A stretch of 64,000 nt of DNA from Plasmopara viticola (taxonomy: Eukaryota > Oomycota > Peronosporomycetes > Peronosporales > Peronosporaceae): NCBI GenBank assembly GCA_001695595.3, contig MBPM02000191.1, forward strand, positions 1 through 64,000, in the 5' to 3' direction. Below, piece by piece: positions 57,391 to 64,000 of this stretch. A model generated the notes under the pieces. It saw only the letters and a list, made by a program, of their open reading frames with translations. It did no database searches and was not told the origin of the DNA. The translations under genes were made by a program, and so were the position numbers. The stretch's first letter is position 1. Every line of letters begins with the position of its first letter.

Positions 57391-59690
57391 GTTTTTTTCA
57401 CAGAAATAAAGCAATCGAATCACATGTACACCACATCTGCAGCGACGCTTCCATCAGTGGAGCGGTGCTTGTTAAGCTTATGGATCCTTGTATGGCGGAG
57501 AAACCACAGCAAAGAGCTCGTCAATGAGCAACTATCAGTAGATTTGGTCAATAGATACCTTGAGCACAAATTTACTATCGATAAAAAGCTTTTCAAAATC
57601 GCTCACTAAACGCAACCGCGATAAAATCGCGCAGTATTTAATAAACCAACCATTGCGCATTCGAAAACTTCTCGATCACGTTAAAAGATGTAAAAATTAC
57701 CTGAACTAAAATCGTTTTGACGCAAGTCACATCTCACTAAGGATTCTTCATCACCTATATTGAGGTAGCGAATAGTGCATTTGTTACCGTCGGTTCAAGT
57801 CAGTGTTACTTGGTTGTATAAACTACTTCGTATCAGACTTTAGCAAATGCAAAAAAATTGTAGCAGCAACAGAAATTAAAGTGGTCAAAGTTGTCGTCTT
57901 ACATGTCAAAAGCGCTTCGCATTTCTCCGTGCTTGCCTTGCTGTCTTGTAATTGTCGCTAGTGTCCTCAGCACAGACTCTATATGTACACATTATAAGTT
58001 GCTATCCTTTCGTGGGCGTCGTCCATACAGCCGCTCCTTCTCTAGTTTGACGAGCAATTACTACAGCAATCATTGCCATCCTTGCTCTTTTGACCAAAAC
58101 CTTTTTTTGTAAGTCGCTGTGTCACTTACTGATTGACCTAATTAGAACGAGTCTAAACGAGCCAATCTTTGCACGAGCATCAGAAGCAGCAAATGGACCT
58201 TCATAGTTCAATTATATCTTCTTAAAACACGCTTGGTTCGATCGAAGATGGAAAGTGCTGGCTTGAGCTCGACCACGACAGACTAGAGGATACAACTGCT
58301 GAGTCAGCCGATCAGCCAACCAACAGCTTGACGTCGAGTAAAGAAAGTGATTCGATCTTTTAAGCCACTTATGTTGTAGGGCAGCCGACCGGTCATGACG
58401 CACTTGTGACTTGCGATCACTTCGTCTTGATGTCTTAAAAAAAAACACACAATGCAGTCAGAAACTTGAGGGGAAGTGTGCAATAAATGCAGTGTGAAAG
58501 TGAATTTTATCACACAAATTTGCCATCGTCAATCTTTGTACACAGCATCTATTCATCAAAGTCTAATGTTTAACATAGCCGCCGTGATGAAGTCATTGTA
58601 CTCAACCAGTTGATCCTGGGAGACCATAGCCACTTCTTAAGCGGCTCCGTGGAGACATACGAAGGCAATGTACGTCCATGCCCATTTTCTGGTCCGTCTA
58701 CCGTGGATTAATTTTTCCTCGGTTTTATCCCCAGTTATATCATATTCAACGAGTTTTCACGTTTGACTTATTAGCAGATACATTAGATGCGTTTCACTCG
58801 CGCAGCAAGTAAACCGTCAAGCCACAGGACTCGTTGTTGTCCCTACGGACTGCAACACAGTCGCCCCATTAAGTCATTGACTAGGTATCCAGCAAGTTAT
58901 GAAATATCCGAATTCTAAAGCATCTGAAATTCTTATCTTACTTTCTTTGAGATATTTGCTTTAGCATATGGCTATGCCGATGCATGCTATTTTTTGGAAT
59001 CGTTACGATACTCGATTAGTTTTCCGTTTAATACCTATAGGTTGTCAAAGAGAACCTTTATTCATGCTTTATCGGCCCATGGTCGGCTGTGGCTAAAGCA
59101 AGTTGTAAATAGAGAGCAAAGACGCAAACGTAGTTTTACTGCAAGATCATTTATGATCAAGTGTTTGCTTTTGTACACAGGACTTAGAGGCTTTGTTAAG
59201 AAATATAAGCATAGGTTCGACGAACACCGTTTTTGTATTTCAAAAGGTAAGGTCCATCACCATCGAATACTGACATTGACATTGAAGTATATATCGACAT
59301 TAAATTCATTTTGGACGCTATCGACACCAAATCTGCCTTTGGCTGGCTCTAACTGAAGCTACCAAGAACGAATGCTGCGTGTCGCTCTCCATTGCGGGCC
59401 ATCCAAAATATTAGAATCGTCGGCATGGCCCAGGTTGTCAGGATTGAACGCAAGTGAAACAACAAGAGATTGTGACCGCACAGCAGCAACGGGAAGGGTG
59501 GCGACAGGAGCTTGGCGACAAGATCGTATGGTGTGCCCAGGCTGTCGTGGAGCTCTATGATGCTATTGGTCTCCCGCAAGCGCCGATTGATCGAGCAATA
59601 TCGATAGACTTTTGGACTTCCTCAGTCGGGAGAAGATCAGTATGATCCAAAAGTGTTCGACAACAAAAGGCAGTGCTATCTCAATCAGTC
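57391..59690. other. No recognisable gene (mirror of 21301-23603)
   Basis: Inverted copy of the left region with a few indels. Only short frames, none with a known motif. Confidence 0.55.
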
Positions 59691-61390
59691 AATAACGTCG
59701 GAGGATGTTTATGCGTTGTCCTTTCCTTAAGCGCTTAAAAACGTCCTCGATGCTCTGCGATTTGTCATTCTGCAGCTGTTGTTGTGCTTGATCTGGCTGT
59801 ATCGACCACCAATGCGCGTCGAAATCTTCCCGCACAAAGGGGGATGTTCTTGATTTAAATTGGTGCTTTGAAGAATGCAGGAATTGAATGTCAACTTGCC
59901 TGGACAGCTCGAGCAAGCAGGAAGGCTAGCATCATACTGCGCGTATACAGACTTCAGTTCCGCTACATATTCCCAAAAAGTTCGCAAAGAACATTCCATA
60001 TCTCATTTTAGCGGTTGCTCGCTTTCTTGCAGTCTTATTCTTGGTAGTCGCCAACTGTTCGTCGCAGACAAGCCGACAAGCACTGTCCACATTGCCTTGC
60101 GAGCATTCAATCCACCTTTTAGAGCGACGTGCGCGCTGCCAGCTTTCGACGTGAATGTATGGTTGTAGTGCTGCTTTTCACGCGTAAGGCAGTCACAAAT
60201 CTATTTATGCAAATCAACCAAATTTCCTCCAACTTGACATGGCTGGGCACTGTTTGGTGCATTGCCGTCAGTTCTCGATCATATTTTTCCCTTTTATCGC
60301 TCTGTAAGAAAATTGCCCATGTCTTATGACGCTCTTAAAAAGGCATTGTCCGAGGCTAGGATTTTGAGAGTCTTGGCAAAGATATAAGTGGCAATGTTCC
60401 AGCGGTAGAAAAGAAAGTTGGCTCATGAAAAACGTCATCAAGTGCGCGCATTGATACATACTCGCGATCTGTCATAATAGCTGCTGAAGTCACAGCAAAG
60501 TTTCGGAAGATTCCTCGAATCATACGCAATACCCAGATGTAGTCTTGTAGTTGTTTAGCCTCCATATAGCACTTCGCAGAGCTAAAAGTCTGGACACTTT
60601 CACCATGTGGTGTATTCGAAGGCCAAAGTGCGATTTGCAACGACTAATATGCAAGCATGCTAACATCAGAGTATCAGATGCCATGTTGTATGCTAAAGAC
60701 ATCGTTACTGCCGAATTTGTGCCAAATTTCGACCTCAGGTTTCGCGCTGCCATAGGTTTTCTAGTGGCCTTCAATATTTCCTGCGCTCAAGCAACTTTGT
60801 AATGTAGATTGTCTGACGCGACACGACCCCCATCGAGGTCAAAAACCAAAAAGAATGGGTTTTCACGAAGAAATTTACTGGGAGCCATTGTCAGGCGCTC
60901 ATTTTTGGGGTTTGGGCACTCTTTTTTTTAATAAAGACGATCTCTCTTGGCATCCATTTGGTTGCTTTGAGTAATTAGAACTAAAGACGTAACTGTATTG
61001 TTTTCACTATCAACAACAACAGTAGATTGTAAATCGGTTTCGTTCAAACACACAATTCCCAACAATGCGAACTTTGCACGTGGTTGTATTTCTCACGGCT
61101 CCCAACTCTCAAAAAGGACGGCCCACAAGACCTTAATGGGCGCATATTTGACTCTGTGCAGGCCGCTCGTGAAGTGATAGACAAATTGATGCTCACAGAA
61201 GGATTCGTTTTGTGCACCAAAACAGCGTATCGAGTGATTTCCGCTAAAAATACCGATGTCGGAGATTTGCATCACGGTTGGGAGGATCAAAATGGGCTGC
61301 GGTAGATTGACGCTAGTTCTCTCATATATGCATTTGCATACACAAACCAAAATATATGTTCCTCTTCTCGAAAAGTGATTGTGAGCTGTG
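59691..61390. pseudogene. Degraded Mutator-like relic, inverted copy
   Basis: Mirror of 19600-21300, with the TDREYVSMRALDDVF segment on the minus strand near 60470 and the IEGFVL-like segment on the plus strand at 61084-61305. Confidence 0.6.
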
Positions 61391-62267
61391 CTTGCAAAAT
61401 ATAGGTGCTAGAAGTGTTACGTGTTTTTTATGGCTTAAACCATTTTTATTAGAAGACAACCAGAAGCCAAAACGATGACCTTATTCAAAGGGTGAGCACC
61501 AATTTTCATCGACGTAGAATTCAAACATGGTGCACTATATAATGAGTTCGCGAAAGGGGTGTGTATTGTTTCTGCCAGCTTGCTTCAACCCTTACCACTT
61601 TTAAATCTCGAACTTGGACGTCTAGTATTTTCTGTCTCTTGACTCGAAGTCCAATGGACACTTTCAGAAAAGATTAATGCGAACGTGTCCGTACAAATAG
61701 GCAATCAGAGCAGTATCGTATCGAAGACAGACACATTGTACAAAGTGCTAGAATATATAGTTGCTTGCAACTCAGATGTCTTGCAGACTACGACTCTCGA
61801 AAGAAGGCAATTTAATTGAGACCTCTGCATGAGCTGATGATAGATTTATATTACAATAAAGGCGGCTGTGAGGCGCATGATTTTTGTAAGTTTCTCGGCC
61901 ATAAAAAGAAAGGGAAGCTAAAATTATAGTATAAATTTAATGACATTTTAGTGTGCGAATTTCCTAAAAATAAAAGAAAACTTTGCAGCCCAAGTATTTG
62001 TACTAAATTAGAAGCATTTATGTCTTTTTTAACCTATTTCTATGATGTTAAATTCGGCTCTAAAGTCGATATTTTAAATTCCCGGGCCATCATTTTTTAA
62101 GCAAAACTTAGAGCTCAAAGCAATCTGGGGAAATACCATTGTAACATTACAGCACGCTGTATTCTCATCAATATCTCAAGAAGAAATAACTTTTCTGAAT
62201 CTGTCCGAGATAGATTACAGTAATTTATATTGCAATGTGGTGTTACATTAAAATGATTATGCTACTA
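61391..62267. other. A/T-rich intergenic (mirror of 18714-19600)
   Basis: Nothing recognised. Confidence 0.6.
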
Positions 62268-62358
62268 TCACAGCTGCCGATCAGTCGGCTTGACTGTTTC
62301 GGTTTTTAAAAATCGCAATTCTTGTCCCTGCTCTTGCTCTTGCTCTTGCTCTTGCTCT

Positions 62359-62393
<35 letters not shown>

Positions 62394-63492
62394 TGCCTGC
62401 TCCTGCTCCTGCTCTCCTTCTCTATTGATAGATTGCATTGTTTCGTCAGAATCCTGCTGCTCAGCATCACCTGCTCGCTCGTCGTTTTCATCTATGCGCA
62501 GCATTTTGCGATCAGGTCCCTCAACTGTTTGCGACCGACGAAAATTCTTCACTTTTTCGGCTATTGCGTCTATACGACGAACGAAGCTCAGATCTTTACG
62601 CAAAAGTGTTGTGTTCATATGCTGCAATAAAATGACATAAGTTCACATTGACATCGACTGTCCAAACTAAAAAAAACGCACCTCCTCCTCAAAAGACTTG
62701 AGCAACTTTTCGCAATCTTCAACACCATATTCTTCTTCCTCGCCTATCCTCTCTTTGGCAACATCACTCTTATTGAGCGCTGGCGGTAAATTCCCCAATA
62801 ACCCCTCGATCTGCTCGTGCAGTTGGTGATGTTTCAGCGCGACATACTCATGGTACATGCGTTTCTTTGTCCAGAGCCTGCTGCACCTTTTCAACGTCTT
62901 TAATGTGGACAAAACCGTAGCCCCACGGGTACACGATTGTACAAACGCTGTCGGTGCTACGGTACCCCCGCAAGTACCCCGCGCCAACAGGAGTAACTAC
63001 AAGATCATCGAGTCGCATGCCTTTCACAACATGTTCTTTCCTGAGCACAAAACCCTCGATCGAATCAGCAATCCAGTGACGCAAACACTCGGCCACCTTC
63101 TCCTTAAGTTGCAGTGCAATTAACGGCCGTACTCCACTCTCTTCATCCTCGTCGCGTAATCTAACCATCAGCGGGCGTAAGTTCGTTTCTAGGTGACGAC
63201 GAGTTCCTGTAGATACGGGCATCTTGATTGCTTGGGTTATGGTTGCAAGTAACTTTTTACTCTTGCAACTAGGAATCAACGCAACGTTTTGCAACAATTG
63301 TAAACAGCGCGCGCCTTGTTCCTTACGCGCATGGTTCACAGGACGAAGCAATGGTAGCAGCAAGCTTGAGCGAGTAGGGATGAAGAATATCAGACTATTC
63401 GCATCGCGCGCTTTGCGGAAGCGAGCTTCTCGCGTCGAGAACTTGGGTAGCGACGGCTCGGGCACTGGAGGAATATGTGCGACCCCATACAT
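62268..63492 (-). pseudogene. Glu/Gln-repeat gene, broken inverted copy
   Basis: Mirror of 17479-18713. Eight bases are missing near 62867 (after the codons QQALDK), which shifts the frame about 210 codons in. The Glu/Gln tract is rearranged. The intron borders are kept. Confidence 0.82.
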
Positions 63493-63582
63493 ATTGTCCA
63501 ATTGCTTAAATTGAAACACGAAGATGTAAAATAGCGTTATTTCTCATACAATAATATTATTTGTGTACAAGTTATGTAATAT

Positions 63583-64000
63583 ATGCTGCGACGGAACACC
63601 CGTGCGCTGAGCGCGCATGTCGCGCTGCTCTTTGCTCCAGCAAGCGAAGAGTCTGTACGACTGGCAAGGACACTACAATATCGTATGCGGGTCAGAAGCA
63701 GCGCGAGCAGATGAACCGTCTACGGGCTACGCTGGCCGTTGAAGCGCTGCAACAAATGCCGCTCCCTGCTGCCTCGATAGCCAAATATAATGCTAGCGCT
63801 AGTGTTCATCATGTTGATGCCGGCGCAAAGAAGCGTGAAAAAGAGTTTGCGCGAATGCTGCGGCAAAAGGAAGTAAAACACGCGCGTGCCATGCACTTGC
63901 CACTATTTCGCGAGGGCTCAGCGCTGTTCCAACGCTTGGGTGCGAAAACGCTGGGTGATTATGACAAGTTGCCTACGACCAGCTTTGATGGACGTATATC
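63583..64000 (+). pseudogene. RNase D-like exonuclease gene, partial inverted copy
   Basis: Mirror of the 5' part of complement 16262-17388, cut by the window end. Relative to the left copy, three bases are missing near 63590 and one near 63610, and the latter shifts the frame in the presequence. The rest reads as in the left copy in the shifted frame. Confidence 0.8.

Larger units (their letters stand above)
42735..64000. repeat. Inverted repeat B', right arm, runs off the window
   Basis: Partner of 16971-33390. It is longer by the 4.87-kb Copia element at 44190-49060, so that insertion came after the duplication, or was lost cleanly from the other arm. Weaker homology continues inward from 42735 to about 42361. 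The window ends before the arm does. Confidence 0.92.

Noticed and set aside
16971..64000. Palindrome as a missed-adapter read artefact
   Set aside because: The arms differ by a 4.87-kb Copia insertion, many substitutions, an 8-base deletion and a different repeat tract, and are separated by a non-palindromic middle. A single-molecule artefact would give equal arms meeting at a point.

Overview
The window is nuclear DNA of an oomycete, most likely a plant-pathogenic Peronosporales species. Evidence: three long Crinkler (CRN) effector genes with the LFLAK header and HVLVxxP boundary motif, short GT-AG introns (about 56-102 bp) in host genes, and Copia and Mutator-like elements. No tRNA, rRNA or CRISPR array was found.

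Layout. Two nested inverted duplications organise the sequence. Arm A' (1-7035) is the reverse complement of arm A (32150-39190). Arm B (16971-33390) is the reverse complement of arm B' (42735-64000, still running at the window end). The order is A' / unique host block (7-17 kb) / B / A / short middle (39.2-42.7 kb) / B'. The gene for the CAF-1 p60-like WD40 protein lies where B meets A. The only complete copy (complement 32479-34510) is a mosaic of the 5' part typical of A and the 3' part typical of B.

Unique block 7-17 kb: a small multi-pass membrane protein gene, a p24/TMED cargo-receptor gene with a stop codon, an internally deleted Copia element, a broken mitochondrial ketol-acid reductoisomerase gene, a MAPKKK-like kinase gene with one missing base, and an RNase D-type exonuclease gene. 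Arm B then holds a 391-residue protein gene with a Glu/Gln repeat, a decayed Mutator-like relic, a decayed Copia element, relics of a virus-like gene block and a Mutator-like element with clear terminal repeats. Arm B' repeats all this inverted and also carries a young Copia element (44190-49060) absent from B.

The notable content is a four-gene block that looks like part of a Polinton-like virus: a double-jelly-roll-type major capsid protein, an adenain-like maturation protease and two unknown small proteins. It lies directly beside CRN genes and is separated from them by a conserved palindromic, CCAAT-containing intergenic module. The block-palindrome-CRN order recurs in one good pair (785-4297 and 34892-38405), one decayed single copy (39.0-40.5 kb) and one decayed pair (28.3-32.4 and 49.1-52.7 kb). 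CRN headers have also been fused to the membrane-protein gene, and the capsid gene to an intron of the WD40 gene. The region looks like a rearrangement hot spot where an endogenous virus fragment, effector genes and host genes have been duplicated and shuffled together.
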